Shown in pieces: positions 17,469 through 26,675 of a DNA stretch of 64,000 nt. Position numbers and translations under genes: made by a program. The DNA is taken from assembly GCA_016713525.1 (NCBI GenBank), contig JADJOZ010000003.1, positions 372,001 to 436,000 on the forward strand, given 5' to 3'. Each line of letters starts with the position of its first letter. Position 1 is the first letter of the stretch. A model generated the notes under the pieces. It ran no database searches. It saw only the letters and a list, made by a program, of their open reading frames with translations, and was not told the origin of the DNA. Origin of the DNA: Bacteroidota bacterium (GTDB lineage Bacteria > Bacteroidota > Bacteroidia > AKYH767-A > OLB10).

Positions 17469-18089
17469 ATGCAACAACATTTTTCCGGTTTATGGAATTT
17501 GAAATTGGTTTCATTTGATTTTCTGATACCGTTAATGGCCATTTTTTTTTCATTAATCATAACCGGATGTGATGAAGCATCTTATACTCCCAAACCTAAA
17601 GGTTATTTCAGGATTGAACTCCCTGAAAAAAGATATCGCGTTCATGCCCCTCAGAATTGTCCCTTTGAATTTGAAATTCCTGATTACTCCGTGATGATGA
17701 ATTATAAAGATTCTGTCAAAGAGCCATGCTGGAATTACCTCAATTTCCCATCTCTTAACGGGGAAATATTTTTGAGCTATGTGCCTGTTCAAAATGATCT
17801 GCCGATACTAACCGAAAATTCACGCACCCTGGCTTATAAACATACAGTAAAGGCAGATGCAATCAATGAATCTGTTGTAGAGACCAATACCGGCGTGTAT
17901 GGTATTATTTACGACATAGGAGGGAATGCTGCATCATCGGTGCAGTTTTATGCAACCGACAGTAGTAAACATTTTATAAGGGGCGCACTTTATTTTAATG
18001 TGCCTCCACAACCTGATTCGCTGGCACCGGTTATCAGATTTCTGCGTCGCGATATCGAACATATGCTTTCAACCATAAAGTGGAAATAA
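17469..18089 (+). CDS. gldD: Gliding-motility lipoprotein GldD
   Basis: A 206-residue lipoprotein needed for gliding and type IX secretion in Flavobacterium. The signal ends with the lipobox LIITGC (Cys at residue 34; a later ATG at 17535 would give a shorter signal), followed by YTPKPKGYFRIELPEKRY, the characteristic GldD start. It lies in the conserved mutY-ssb-(gldE)-gldD neighbourhood, but gldE is absent: only 136 bases separate ssb and gldD. The next gene starts 9 bases downstream. T9SS cargo proteins elsewhere in the window fit a working secretion system. Confidence 0.88.
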   Translation: MQQHFSGLWNLKLVSFDFLIPLMAIFFSLIITGCDEASYTPKPKGYFRIELPEKRYRVHAPQNCPFEFEIPDYSVMMNYKDSVKEPCWNYLNFPSLNGEIFLSYVPVQNDLPILTENSRTLAYKHTVKADAINESVVETNTGVYGIIYDIGGNAASSVQFYATDSSKHFIRGALYFNVPPQPDSLAPVIRFLRRDIEHMLSTIKWK

Positions 18090-18098
18090 TAGCATTGG

Positions 18099-19082
18099 AT
18101 GGATTTCAAATACCAGCTGCAGAATCATTTTCTGAAATTTAAAACTCCTTTTGCAATTGCTCATGGAACCCGTGATGGAACAGATATAGTTTTATTGTAT
18201 TTCACTGCTGAAAATATTACGGCAATCGGGGAGGCCAGTCTTCCCCCATACCTTATAGAAACTAAAGAATCTGTACATGAATTCATAAACTCATTTTTTA
18301 ATGATTTTAAATTCACTGCGGATTTGAACCATTGCTTAGATTATTTGCAACAATACAAGTCAGGAAATTATGCCGCAAAAGCCTGCATTGACATTGCATT
18401 TCATAATTGGTTCGCCTCATACAAGCACATATCGGTTTGGCAATTACTTGGCTTAAAAAATACCCCATTGCCGCCTTGTACATATACAATCGCTATGGGA
18501 GCTCCCGATTTAATACGTCAGAAAGTTAAAGAAGCGGCCGGATTCAGGATGATCAAGGTTAAGCTTGGTGGAGAACACGACAAACAAATTATAGATACCA
18601 TTATTGATAGTACTGATACTCCTCTGTGTGTGGATGTAAATCAGGGTTGGAAAGACCCCGATTTCGCTCTTGATATGATTAACTGGCTGGCTGAACGAAA
18701 AATAGTTTTTGTGGAACAGCCGCTACCAAAATCTGACAAGAATGGCCAACAATGGCTATTCAACAAATCACCGCTTCCTATTATTGCCGATGAAGCTGTG
18801 CAAACCATAGATGATATAGATGCAGTAAAAGATTTTTATCATGGTATAAATGTGAAACTCATGAAGTGCGGAGGAATTTCACCGGGATTGGCTATGATCC
18901 GAAAAGCGAATTCTTATCACAAATTGGTTTTAATAGGAAGTATGTCTGAAACTTCCTGTGGAATTATGGCTGCAGCACAATTATCGTCTCTTGCAAACTG
19001 GGTTGATTTGGATGGTCCGTTGCTTGCATCGAATAATCCTTTTGAAAATGTTAACTATGAAAACGGTGTTTTACAGATCTGA
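18099..19082 (+). CDS. Dipeptide epimerase (L-Ala-D/L-Glu type, enolase superfamily)
   Basis: A 327-residue enolase-superfamily enzyme of the muconate-lactonising subgroup. Catalytic lysines are in MIKVKLG (K153, K155) and NVKLMK (K253). Metal ligands are D179 (CVDVNQGW), E206 (VEQPL) and D231 (ADEA). The spacing and the late motif GSMSETSCG fit L-Ala-D/L-Glu epimerases that recycle murein peptides; exact dipeptide specificity cannot be fixed from sequence. It follows gldD by 9 bases. Confidence 0.85.
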   Translation: MDFKYQLQNHFLKFKTPFAIAHGTRDGTDIVLLYFTAENITAIGEASLPPYLIETKESVHEFINSFFNDFKFTADLNHCLDYLQQYKSGNYAAKACIDIAFHNWFASYKHISVWQLLGLKNTPLPPCTYTIAMGAPDLIRQKVKEAAGFRMIKVKLGGEHDKQIIDTIIDSTDTPLCVDVNQGWKDPDFALDMINWLAERKIVFVEQPLPKSDKNGQQWLFNKSPLPIIADEAVQTIDDIDAVKDFYHGINVKLMKCGGISPGLAMIRKANSYHKLVLIGSMSETSCGIMAAAQLSSLANWVDLDGPLLASNNPFENVNYENGVLQI

Positions 19083-19104
19083 ATTTAACACCCAATAAAT
19101 CAAC

Positions 19105-19599
19105 TTAACTATTAATTAATTTTTGCATCAGATGCACATCGAGGAATCGATCGAATTTTTTTCCGGCTTTTTTCATCACTCCGATATGCTCAAATCCAAG
19201 TTGTTCATGAATATGGATACTGCTAAGATTTCCTTCGGTAATTCGTGATATAAGATTGGTTAATCCGGCTCGCTCTCCTTCGAGTGCAATTACTTCTACC
19301 ATTCTTTTACCAACACCTTTGCCCCTGTGATTCGTGTCGATGTACACAGACACTTCAGCAGTGCCATCGTAAGCGCAACGATCGCTCCATTTCGATAAGG
19401 ATGCAAAACCTATGACCTGAGAATTAATCTCAGCCACAATAACAGGATGTTTCTCATCGTGGTTTAGAAACCATTGCATTCGTTCTTCAACGGTTTTTGT
19501 TTCGGTATCGAAGGTTGCTGTTGTATTTAAAATTGCATCGTTGTAAATGTGTGTGATGCGCAAAATGTCGTTTGCTGTCGCGGGTCGGATAGATAGCAT
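19105..19599 (-). CDS. GNAT N-acetyltransferase, phosphinothricin-acetyltransferase-like
   Basis: A 164-residue acetyl-CoA-dependent acetyltransferase. It starts LSIRPATANDILRITHIYN, includes VIGFASLSKWSDRCAYDGTAE, typical of the PAT/YncA subgroup, and has the CoA pyrophosphate loop NHRGKGVGKRM. PAT-type proteins acetylate phosphinothricin, methionine sulfoximine or related amines; the natural substrate here is unknown. Convergent with the epimerase gene (22-base gap). Confidence 0.88.
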   Translation of the reverse strand: MLSIRPATANDILRITHIYNDAILNTTATFDTETKTVEERMQWFLNHDEKHPVIVAEINSQVIGFASLSKWSDRCAYDGTAEVSVYIDTNHRGKGVGKRMVEVIALEGERAGLTNLISRITEGNLSSIHIHEQLGFEHIGVMKKAGKKFDRFLDVHLMQKLINS

Positions 19600-19632
19600 A
19601 GAACTTGTTCCTGTTTAGATTGGTTGTTGATA

Positions 19633-19640
19633 CAAATATA
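19633..19640 (-). promoter_or_regulatory. Candidate -7 element for the PAT-like acetyltransferase
   Basis: The minus strand reads TATATTTG, matching TAnnTTTG, 34 bases before the start at 19599. Confidence 0.45.
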
Positions 19641-19673
19641 TTAAAAGGATTGTAAATGGAAAACCGCCCTTAT

Positions 19674-21203
19674 TTACGATTTTTGTTCCTCCAGCTTTTT
19701 GAGTCGGTTCAGTTCCAGTTTCTCCAGAATTTCCGGCCACAATAAATCATATGGAATTACTTCCAGGGTCTCGAGTTCACTTTGAACACCAAGATGTGAC
19801 TCTTTGAGCTTAACGAAAAACTTCTGGGAAATTTGTGCTGTTTTTTTGGGGTCAAAGTCATATTGGATCATTACAAGAAGCATTTTAATAAAGTAGTAAC
19901 TTCTAGGATTCTTATCCTTGCGAATATAACGCGATGCATATAGTTTTAAAGACTCCGCCTTATCGAGTAATTTTTCGTAATCACCCAGATTTATAAGGAT
20001 AATAGTTTGCGCTACGATAATTGATAAATTGTAACCAGCTTTATCTTTTGTAAACAGCGGTACTTCATTGATAAACCTGAAAACATTAAACTTTTTATGG
20101 AATTTCGAATTGATAGGTAGTGCATAGCTTAAGAATGACTCAAAAATCTTCCACTTTTCCCTGTTCTGCCCCGGATATGAAGTGTAGCTGGGGTGATTGA
20201 TGACCTGATTGTAGATTTCGGCAGCCTTTTCATAATTCCTGGTGTGCAAACTCAGCAGGAAGTAATATTCAAGAAAGATCAGCCAGTTCAAGGTTCCTGA
20301 ATTGAAGAGTACCATACATTCTGCAGCGTATTTACTTCCATTTTGATAGTCGCGCAGGTGCAAACAACCATTCAATTTGTGCAGATTCATTTCTCCTAGC
20401 CTGACTTTCTGAATTAAATGTGGATTCGATTTAAGATAATTCTCACACGATTCGGCTAAAGAAATTGCACCTCTGAAATCATCAGCACTCTCATAATATC
20501 GAAGTCCGACCCGGTACATGTTTATTCTTGTAGTGTATGTATCGTGTTCATTTACAGTTTTTTGTAATTGTTTATAATATTTTTCAGTTATGGAAGCCAG
20601 CTCGTCTTTGTTGGCCATGGAACGCACAACTTCCAGAATGATCAGCTGATTTAGCTCCTCAGCAAACAATTCAGCTTCCATTATTTTCATATTAGCTTTA
20701 AGTTCAGTATTGTATTTATCAAAGTTCTTTACAGAGCCACTGAAACTACTTAAATACCTCAAAAGTCTTAGATTGATGATTGAAATATCAGTAAAAAAAT
20801 ATTTTTTGCATTCTGAAAGTGAAAGTTTTAGGTGCTCACTGCCCGATAAATGCTTGTTTTGAAGCAATAATATGGTGCCGGCAAGCAAATTCTTACATGC
20901 TGAATAATAAGCCTTGTCATAAGAACTTTTAAATTTTTTCTCCGTATCAAGTTGAAATATCATGTTAACCAAACGTTCTTTGGCTCTCGATTTTAACATG
21001 TCGAAAGTCTTGTCCCCCAAAGGTTTACCATAGATATCCTGAATAGCCTCCTCCTCATCTTTCCAGGCTTTTCTACCTAAACCCTCAATTAGTTTGAGGT
21101 ATTTCATGCCTCCGGCTTCAGAGGCTTTAATCTCCAGATATCGGTTGTTTTTGGTGCAATCTGTTACTAATGTAGAGATTTCTTGCAAAATTTTAATAGA
21201 CAT
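19674..21203 (-). CDS. Conserved hypothetical alpha-helical (TPR-like) protein
   Basis: A 509-residue protein without signal peptide or membrane helix. I do not recognise a named family. It is rich in Leu, Lys, Tyr and Glu and looks like an alpha-alpha solenoid: repeated helix pairs such as AAEIYNQVINHP, GAISLAESCENYLKSNP and KLLDKAESLKLYASRYI resemble degenerate tetratricopeptide repeats. No catalytic motif is visible. It is followed downstream by the acetyltransferase gene on the same strand and is divergent from the small ORF at 21349. A scaffold or regulatory role is only a guess. Confidence 0.6.
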   Translation of the reverse strand: MSIKILQEISTLVTDCTKNNRYLEIKASEAGGMKYLKLIEGLGRKAWKDEEEAIQDIYGKPLGDKTFDMLKSRAKERLVNMIFQLDTEKKFKSSYDKAYYSACKNLLAGTILLLQNKHLSGSEHLKLSLSECKKYFFTDISIINLRLLRYLSSFSGSVKNFDKYNTELKANMKIMEAELFAEELNQLIILEVVRSMANKDELASITEKYYKQLQKTVNEHDTYTTRINMYRVGLRYYESADDFRGAISLAESCENYLKSNPHLIQKVRLGEMNLHKLNGCLHLRDYQNGSKYAAECMVLFNSGTLNWLIFLEYYFLLSLHTRNYEKAAEIYNQVINHPSYTSYPGQNREKWKIFESFLSYALPINSKFHKKFNVFRFINEVPLFTKDKAGYNLSIIVAQTIILINLGDYEKLLDKAESLKLYASRYIRKDKNPRSYYFIKMLLVMIQYDFDPKKTAQISQKFFVKLKESHLGVQSELETLEVIPYDLLWPEILEKLELNRLKKLEEQKS

Positions 21204-21348
21204 GATAGATTCTTTTCGTTTATAGCCCTGTAAATGTAACTATATTTTTTTAATTAGGTAGAAGTACTCGATATTCAGGTGTTACTGGCATTCAAAAAAT
21301 GATACCTGATAAACATATGTCTCACACTAATTTTACAAACGCAAAACA

Positions 21349-21531
21349 ATGGTAGATCTATTAATTGCCATCCTGATATCGTTAGGATGTAACGCAACAC
21401 ACGAAGCAACACCTGAAGAATTAAGAGATGCTTATGGCACTCGGTATGACAGAGCAGTTGAAATTTACAACAATGGTGAATTCGCTGTCGATGGTGGTGG
21501 AGTTGTTATCCTGGAAACAGGTGGTGACTGA
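21349..21531 (+). CDS. Small unknown protein (60 codons)
   Basis: ATG at 21349 gives MVDLLIAILISLGCNATHEA: a short hydrophobic N-terminus with a cysteine at residue 14, then an acidic, soluble part ending VVILETGGD. The segment SLGC is only a weak lipobox, so lipidation is uncertain. No family is recognised. It is supported as a gene by an isolated transcription-unit shape: an open upstream gap of 145 bases and a strong terminator starting 23 bases after the stop. It could be a small secreted peptide or a spurious ORF in front of a non-coding RNA. Confidence 0.45.
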   Translation: MVDLLIAILISLGCNATHEATPEELRDAYGTRYDRAVEIYNNGEFAVDGGGVVILETGGD

Positions 21532-21553
21532 TTAAAAAATTAACTCGAACTAA

Positions 21554-21618
21554 AACAGGGAGGGTCTCAATATCTAACGGGGGGTTAGTTTTGAGATATC
21601 ACTCCCTGTTATTTTTTT
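21554..21618 (+). terminator. Strong extended terminator hairpin
   Basis: Outer stem AACAGGGAG (21554-21562) pairs with CTCCCTGTT (21602-21610). Inner stems TCTCAA/TTGAGA and CTAAC/GTTAG enclose a G-rich loop. A T7 run follows (21612-21618). The length of the hairpin is unusual for a plain terminator. Confidence 0.85.
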
Positions 21619-21672
21619 ATACCTATCTCAAGGTATCTTTTTAATGAAATAGCTGAAAAGGAAATATCACCG

Positions 21673-21680
21673 TATCTTTG
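21673..21680 (+). promoter_or_regulatory. Candidate -7 element for the MBL-fold hydrolase
   Basis: TATCTTTG, an exact TAnnTTTG match, 21 bases before the ATG at 21702. Confidence 0.5.
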
Positions 21681-21701
21681 CAGTAATAAAAGCTCTGCAT
21701 C

Positions 21702-22358
21702 ATGATTACAGTTAAGTCATTCTGTTTCAATTCTTTTGAGGAAAACACTTATGTTTTATCCGATTCTACGGGTGAATGTGTAATTATTGATCCGGGATGT
21801 ATGATGCAGGAAGAAGAGGTGGAGTTGGCCCATTATATTGATGGGCATCACCTCAGACCGGTTCGATTACTTAATACACATTGTCATATTGATCATATTT
21901 TGGGCAATCAGTTTGTTGCATCACGCTATCAACTGGGTCTGGAGATACATAATAGAGAAATCCCTGTCCTTGCATCTTCAGAACAGGTGAGTAAAATGTA
22001 CCAGATTGCTTTGAACCCTTCGCCGCAACCAACTGCTTTTTTGGTGCCGGGTCAACACATTAAATTCGGGGCTTCTGAGCTGCAAATTTTTTTTACCCCT
22101 GGACATAGTCCCGGAAGTGTTTCTTTTTTTTCTGAGTCAGATCAGTTTGTAATTTCCGGAGATGTGCTTTTTGAAAGAAGCATTGGTCGTACCGATCTTC
22201 CGGGTGGCAATTACGACACCTTGATTGAATCAATTGTAAAAGAATTGCTTCCTTTGGGAGATGATGTTGTGGTTTATTCCGGACATGGTAATCCAACAAC
22301 CATTGGCTCTGAAAAAAGATTAAATCCCTTTTTAAGAGAGCATGTTCAGAATTTTTGA
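21702..22358 (+). CDS. MBL-fold metallo-hydrolase (glyoxalase II-like)
   Basis: A 218-residue cytosolic metallo-beta-lactamase-fold enzyme. The zinc site is H60-x-H62-x-D64-H65 (NTHCHIDH), followed by FTPGHSPGSVSFF, SGDVLFERSIGRTDLPGG and VYSGHGNPT. This is the short glyoxalase II-like/thioesterase group; the substrate is probably a glutathione-free thioester or similar and is not determined by sequence. The gene end overlaps the convergent kmo gene by 27 bases. Confidence 0.9.
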   Translation: MITVKSFCFNSFEENTYVLSDSTGECVIIDPGCMMQEEEVELAHYIDGHHLRPVRLLNTHCHIDHILGNQFVASRYQLGLEIHNREIPVLASSEQVSKMYQIALNPSPQPTAFLVPGQHIKFGASELQIFFTPGHSPGSVSFFSESDQFVISGDVLFERSIGRTDLPGGNYDTLIESIVKELLPLGDDVVVYSGHGNPTTIGSEKRLNPFLREHVQNF

Positions 22359-23677
22359 TTCTACTTCCGGCGAATCCCATATTTTTTCAATGTCAGGTAA
22401 AGCCATCACTTTATCCATAATTTGATCTTGTCGTTTCCCACGGCTCAATGCTTCGCTATAGGGAAATTCGTTGAACGTAACCATGGTATACAGTGGAACC
22501 CATTTTTCAGGATGTTTATCAAAAATCCGGGCTTCAATTTTCTTTCTCAACAGAAAATCCGGGTGTCCTACTAAATCCCTCATTTCATAAAAATTCGCAA
22601 CAGCCAGATCAGCAATTGCATCACTATTTGGTTTTCGTTGTAATTGATATTCCGGCATTATTTTACTCCAATCGTGATTGTGTTTTACAATGAGGTCATT
22701 CAACTCCACACAATCTTCAAATCCGCAATTCATTCCTTGTCCGTAAAAAGGTACAATTGCATGTGCCGCATCACCAATCAATGCCAATTGATTTTTCCAG
22801 GTCCACGGAAAACATTTTACTGTCATCAAAGAACCTGTTGGGTTGTTGAAGAAATCTTCTTCCAATGTTGGCATCAGACTATAGGCATCAGCAAATATTT
22901 CTTTAAAGAAGGTAGTTACTTTTCTTTTGAATTTAATTCTGCAAATGAGGGACTTCCTTCAAATGGAAAAAATAAAGTGCAGGTAAAACTTCCATCCATG
23001 TTTGGTAGTGCAATCAGCATATAACCGCCACGAGGCCAAATGTGCAATGCATTTTTATCGAGTTGATGAGTTCCATCGGCAGCAGGAGGAATGGTCAGTT
23101 CTTTATAACCATGTTCGAGATATGATTGTGAATAATTGAAACGGTCGGTGAAAAGTAAACTCAATCTGCCAGCTGAATAAGCACCATCTGAACTGATAAT
23201 AAGATCGGCAGATAAAGTTTGTTTGTTACCGGTTACAACATTTTCAAATGAAGCGATATTTTTATCAAGATCAACATGTGTGCATCGTTCGTTGTAATGA
23301 ATGGTTGCTCCACTTTTTTCAGACTCATCCATCAGTACGCAATTCAAACCGCCTCTCGATACAGAATAAATCGCCTGACCTTCTTTGCCATATGCCTGAT
23401 AATTGATGGTTCCATCCTGATGATGAATCATCCTACCCGCCATTGGTATGGCGACATTGCGAACCGCATCACTTAAGCCAACTCCATTCAGTCCGCGCCA
23501 GCCTCTTTCAGAAAGTGCCAGATTAATAGAGCGGCCGGCTGAAATTTTATCTTTCCGCATATCGGAACGGCGTTCGAAAATTTCAACTTTATAACCGTGT
23601 TTTGTCAGGTAATTCGAAAGTAAAGAACCTACAAGTCCTGCACCAATAAGCAGTACCTTTTTTTCAGATGGATTCAT
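22332..23677 (-). CDS. kmo: Kynurenine 3-monooxygenase, frameshifted
   Basis: FAD-dependent hydroxylase converting kynurenine to 3-hydroxykynurenine. The N-terminal part (23677-22916) has the FAD-binding VLLIGAGLVGSLLSNYL, ERRSDMRK and SAGRSINLALSERG. The frame breaks at a T4 run (plus strand 22920-22923); one more base continues SKEK into VTTFFKEIFADAYSLMPTL. The C-terminal part holds LIGDAAHAIVPFYGQGMNCGFEDC, the second FAD motif. Restored length is about 448 residues, normal. It starts 5 bases after kynU ends, so the two are one operon. Confidence 0.92.
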
Positions 23678-23682
23678 GTTTA

Positions 23683-24984
23683 TTAATTAACTTGTGTTGT
23701 TTCATTTATAGCCTGTTCAAGTAGTTTTCCAAAGCGGTAAACGTCTTCAAAACTGTTGTACATAGGCACAGGTGCAACTCTGATAACATCGGGGTGTCTC
23801 CAATCGGAAATCACTCCATGATTAGAAATGTACTGATGCAATTCTTTTCCGTTTTTTTCTATTACTAAAGATAACTGACATCCTCTGTCGGATGGAGTAA
23901 TGATTTTAATTGCATTCAGATGTTTGTATTTATCGTTAATCTGATGAATTACATATTCGAGATAACCAGTGAGATTTTTACTCTTCGCAATTAATTTATC
24001 CATTCCTGCTTTTTCGAATAAATCCATTGAGGCACGTAATGCAGCCATTGAAAATACAGGCGCATTACTTAATTGCCATCCATCTGCACCTTTTCGGGGA
24101 ATGAATTTCTCAGGCATAGTAAATCTTGTGTCCGGATCATTTCCCCACCAACCTGAAAACCTGGGCAGGGAATCATTGTTTGAATGTTTATCATGAATAA
24201 AAACACCTCCGACAGCACCAGGGCCCGCATTCAAATATTTATAGGAGCACCATGCCGCAAAATCAACACCCCAATCATGGAGCTTCAGTTCTACATTGCC
24301 GGTTGCATGGGCTAAATCAAATCCCACAATTGCTCCTGCAGCATGTCCTGCTTCAGTAATACTTTTCATATCGAACAGTTGACCTGTATAATAATTCACA
24401 CCCCCAATCATTATCAATGCGAGTTCGTCGCGATGCTCATTAATGACGGTCAGAATATCTTCAGTGCGATGAAAATTTTCACCTGCTCTTGGTTCAAGTT
24501 CTACAAGAGCATTTTCAGGATCAAATAATTTTGAACTGCCTGCATGAAAGGCTGCCTGAGATGCCAGTGCATACCGATCGGAAGAGAATGGTCCTTTCTC
24601 AAATATAATTTTATAGCGTTTTGCATCGGGACGGTAAAATGAAACCATCAGCAAATGTAAATTTGTAGTGAGGGAATTCATTACAACTACCTCATGTGGA
24701 AGTGCTCCGGTTATTGCTGCCGTACTGGTTCTTAAAAATTCATGGTATGGAAACCAGGGATGACGTGCATGCATATGACCCTCTACGCCAAATTCATTCC
24801 AATCATCGAGTTCTTCGAGTATGTATTTGCGGGAGTTTTTTGGCTGAAGGCCAAGTGAATTACCACAGAAATATATGGTTTTTTGTCCTTTGTGTTGCGG
24901 GAAAAGAAACTCATTCCGAAAATCTTTCAGGACATCCTCCTGATCCATTTTTAGGACAAAATCTTCATTAAACTGGTATTGCAT
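23683..24984 (-). CDS. kynU: Kynureninase
   Basis: A 433-residue PLP enzyme that cleaves kynurenine or 3-hydroxykynurenine to (3-hydroxy)anthranilate and alanine. The PLP lysine is K249 in WCSYKYLNAGPGAVGG. Other family motifs are YFCGNSLGLQP near the N-terminus and FDLAHATGNVELKLHDW. With kmo directly downstream, the pair supplies 3-hydroxyanthranilate, the entry to quinolinate and NAD synthesis or to tryptophan catabolism. The remaining pathway genes are not in the window. Confidence 0.95.
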   Translation of the reverse strand: MQYQFNEDFVLKMDQEDVLKDFRNEFLFPQHKGQKTIYFCGNSLGLQPKNSRKYILEELDDWNEFGVEGHMHARHPWFPYHEFLRTSTAAITGALPHEVVVMNSLTTNLHLLMVSFYRPDAKRYKIIFEKGPFSSDRYALASQAAFHAGSSKLFDPENALVELEPRAGENFHRTEDILTVINEHRDELALIMIGGVNYYTGQLFDMKSITEAGHAAGAIVGFDLAHATGNVELKLHDWGVDFAAWCSYKYLNAGPGAVGGVFIHDKHSNNDSLPRFSGWWGNDPDTRFTMPEKFIPRKGADGWQLSNAPVFSMAALRASMDLFEKAGMDKLIAKSKNLTGYLEYVIHQINDKYKHLNAIKIITPSDRGCQLSLVIEKNGKELHQYISNHGVISDWRHPDVIRVAPVPMYNSFEDVYRFGKLLEQAINETTQVN

Positions 24985-25046
24985 AGTTTACTTGGTTATT
25001 AAAATGCAAATAAAAACAACATATTTTCAGGAAACAATAACAAATG

Positions 25047-25898
25047 TCAGGCGAAATGGAATCCAATTACCAGTAATGCCTGAATGGCCATCGCACCATC
25101 GACAACAAAAACAAAAATGCTTCTATTCTCTTTTGGTTGAGCCTTTACAATTATTAGTGCTGTGATAAATGCTGATGTCAGCAGTGCTGTTTTATATGCA
25201 TAAATGGTGAAATTCGGGTCCATGAAAATCAGAATCACAAAGAGGCAAAGTGCCAACAGGCTGATGATTCGAGTTCCGGTGATGCCGGCAATTCTTGCAA
25301 TGGTCCGGATACCTTCTTTTTTATCGGCCTCCAGATCTTTCAAATCAAAGATGGTTGTGAGTGCATAAATGAAGAGGAACCGTCTTACCAACATCCAAAT
25401 CATGGGTTCACTGAAAATTTGGCCGGATGCGTCAGAAAGGGGTAGTAAACACGTGGCTAAAGACCATATTATTGAAAGTAGTATGTTTTTGAAAATCAGA
25501 TTATTGCGAAGGCCTGGGATTCGTTTATTTCTGATTTTAAATGGCATCATATAAGCAATTGAAAAAAAAGCTGTCAGTGAAAAAATCAATAGCTGTGGAA
25601 CATCGAGTTGGGTAAGGAAGATGAAGGAGGCAAAAAGTGAAAATGCTGCCAATGAAAGGTGTTGTTTTCGTCCCAAAACAGTTAAGCCGGTTAGGTTCTT
25701 TTTTTCATCGGGATGAATGGCAATAGTTAGTCGTGAAGTATTGTAAATGAATAAAGTAGCAAAAAAAATTAGTGCAAGAGAAGCGAAATTTGTTTCTGCC
25801 CCTGCGATTAGAACTGTCTCATACCCCAACAATAGACTGCAACACGCAACGAATAATTGCGAATTGTACAAAAAGTCAGCTAATTTAGTCGTTGCCAA
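25047..25898 (-). CDS. UbiA-like prenyltransferase family membrane protein
   Basis: A 283-residue protein with about eight hydrophobic helices. The second aspartate-rich motif of UbiA enzymes is clear (FDLKDLEADKKEGI), while the first (usually NDxxD) is reduced to FIYNTSRLTIAIHPDEK, so activity on prenyl diphosphates is uncertain. The start is a TTG at 25898 that overlaps the end of the upstream gene by 14 bases; no upstream ATG exists in this frame. The overlap implies co-transcription with the secreted protein at 25885-26490. Confidence 0.7.
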   Translation of the reverse strand: MATTKLADFLYNSQLFVACCSLLLGYETVLIAGAETNFASLALIFFATLFIYNTSRLTIAIHPDEKKNLTGLTVLGRKQHLSLAAFSLFASFIFLTQLDVPQLLIFSLTAFFSIAYMMPFKIRNKRIPGLRNNLIFKNILLSIIWSLATCLLPLSDASGQIFSEPMIWMLVRRFLFIYALTTIFDLKDLEADKKEGIRTIARIAGITGTRIISLLALCLFVILIFMDPNFTIYAYKTALLTSAFITALIIVKAQPKENRSIFVFVVDGAMAIQALLVIGFHFA

Positions 25899-26490
25899 GA
25901 ATTACAATAAGAGCAGTAATGCCGACTGCGAAGCCGATGCCGCCGCCGATCATACTCTGTTTGATTTTTATGTTTCTAGATTTTTTTTCATAACCGGCTA
26001 AAAAAGCCTCTGAATGAACATTTGATCGTTCACTTTTAGGTAATTTCGGATTAAAACGTCCCACAACAGTGGCATAAACCAAAGGGACGGGGAGGCCATA
26101 AAAACCAACCAGACTACCTGCCAAACCGGAAGCTACCCCACCTACAATATTCATTGGTTTTTTATAAATCGCCATAGCATGTTGTTCCCCCTTAATATAG
26201 TCCCTGATTTCTTCAGCCGGAGGATCATCGCCGGTAATGGTATCGGGGGTATAAATAATTTCCTCGGTTCCATTATCCCGGATTATTGAAAAAACATTGT
26301 ATATTTCCGCATGCCGGGTAACTTCTCCGTCAGCTCCTTCCGGGCGGTAAACAATCTGGTCGCCTCTGACTTCGGCTGTGGTAAATCGTTTTTCTTTACC
26401 GTTCATATACAGGAGTTTGCCCTGTGCCAGCGAATTGCAGGCAATGAAAGTGCTAAAAATGAGGATGGAAATCGTCCGGCAGTATTTCAT
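25885..26490 (-). CDS. Secreted/membrane hypothetical protein
   Basis: A 201-residue protein with a signal sequence (MKYCRTISILIFSTFIACNSLAQ; cleavage near residue 23). The body contains GKLLYMNGKEKRFTTAEVRG, a pattern seen in Bacteroidota proteins with short beta-rich domains, and two Gly-rich hydrophobic stretches near the C-terminus (VGGVASGLAGSLVGFYG and IGGGIGFAVGITALIVIL). No known function. It is overlapped at its 3' end by the UbiA-like gene. Confidence 0.65.
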   Translation of the reverse strand: MKYCRTISILIFSTFIACNSLAQGKLLYMNGKEKRFTTAEVRGDQIVYRPEGADGEVTRHAEIYNVFSIIRDNGTEEIIYTPDTITGDDPPAEEIRDYIKGEQHAMAIYKKPMNIVGGVASGLAGSLVGFYGLPVPLVYATVVGRFNPKLPKSERSNVHSEAFLAGYEKKSRNIKIKQSMIGGGIGFAVGITALIVILGND

Positions 26491-26628
26491 AAGTTTACAA
26501 TATCCCTCAAAACTACGAAAATGGTTCGTTTTATTGTTTGGCAGGGCTATAAATTTTAAACAAAATCCTGTCCTTAATGTTTCTAATGCAGTTGCCTCAA
26601 ATTTCTGGGAAAATTAGTTCCATTTGAG

Positions 26629-26636
26629 TAGTTTTG
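26629..26636 (+). promoter_or_regulatory. Candidate -7 element for gcvP
   Basis: TAGTTTTG, matching TAnnTTTG, 39 bases before the ATG at 26676. No glycine riboswitch could be recognised in the short leader. Confidence 0.45.
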
Positions 26637-26675
26637 TACTCCTTAAAAAACCGTCAATATCTAAGAATAAAAATT

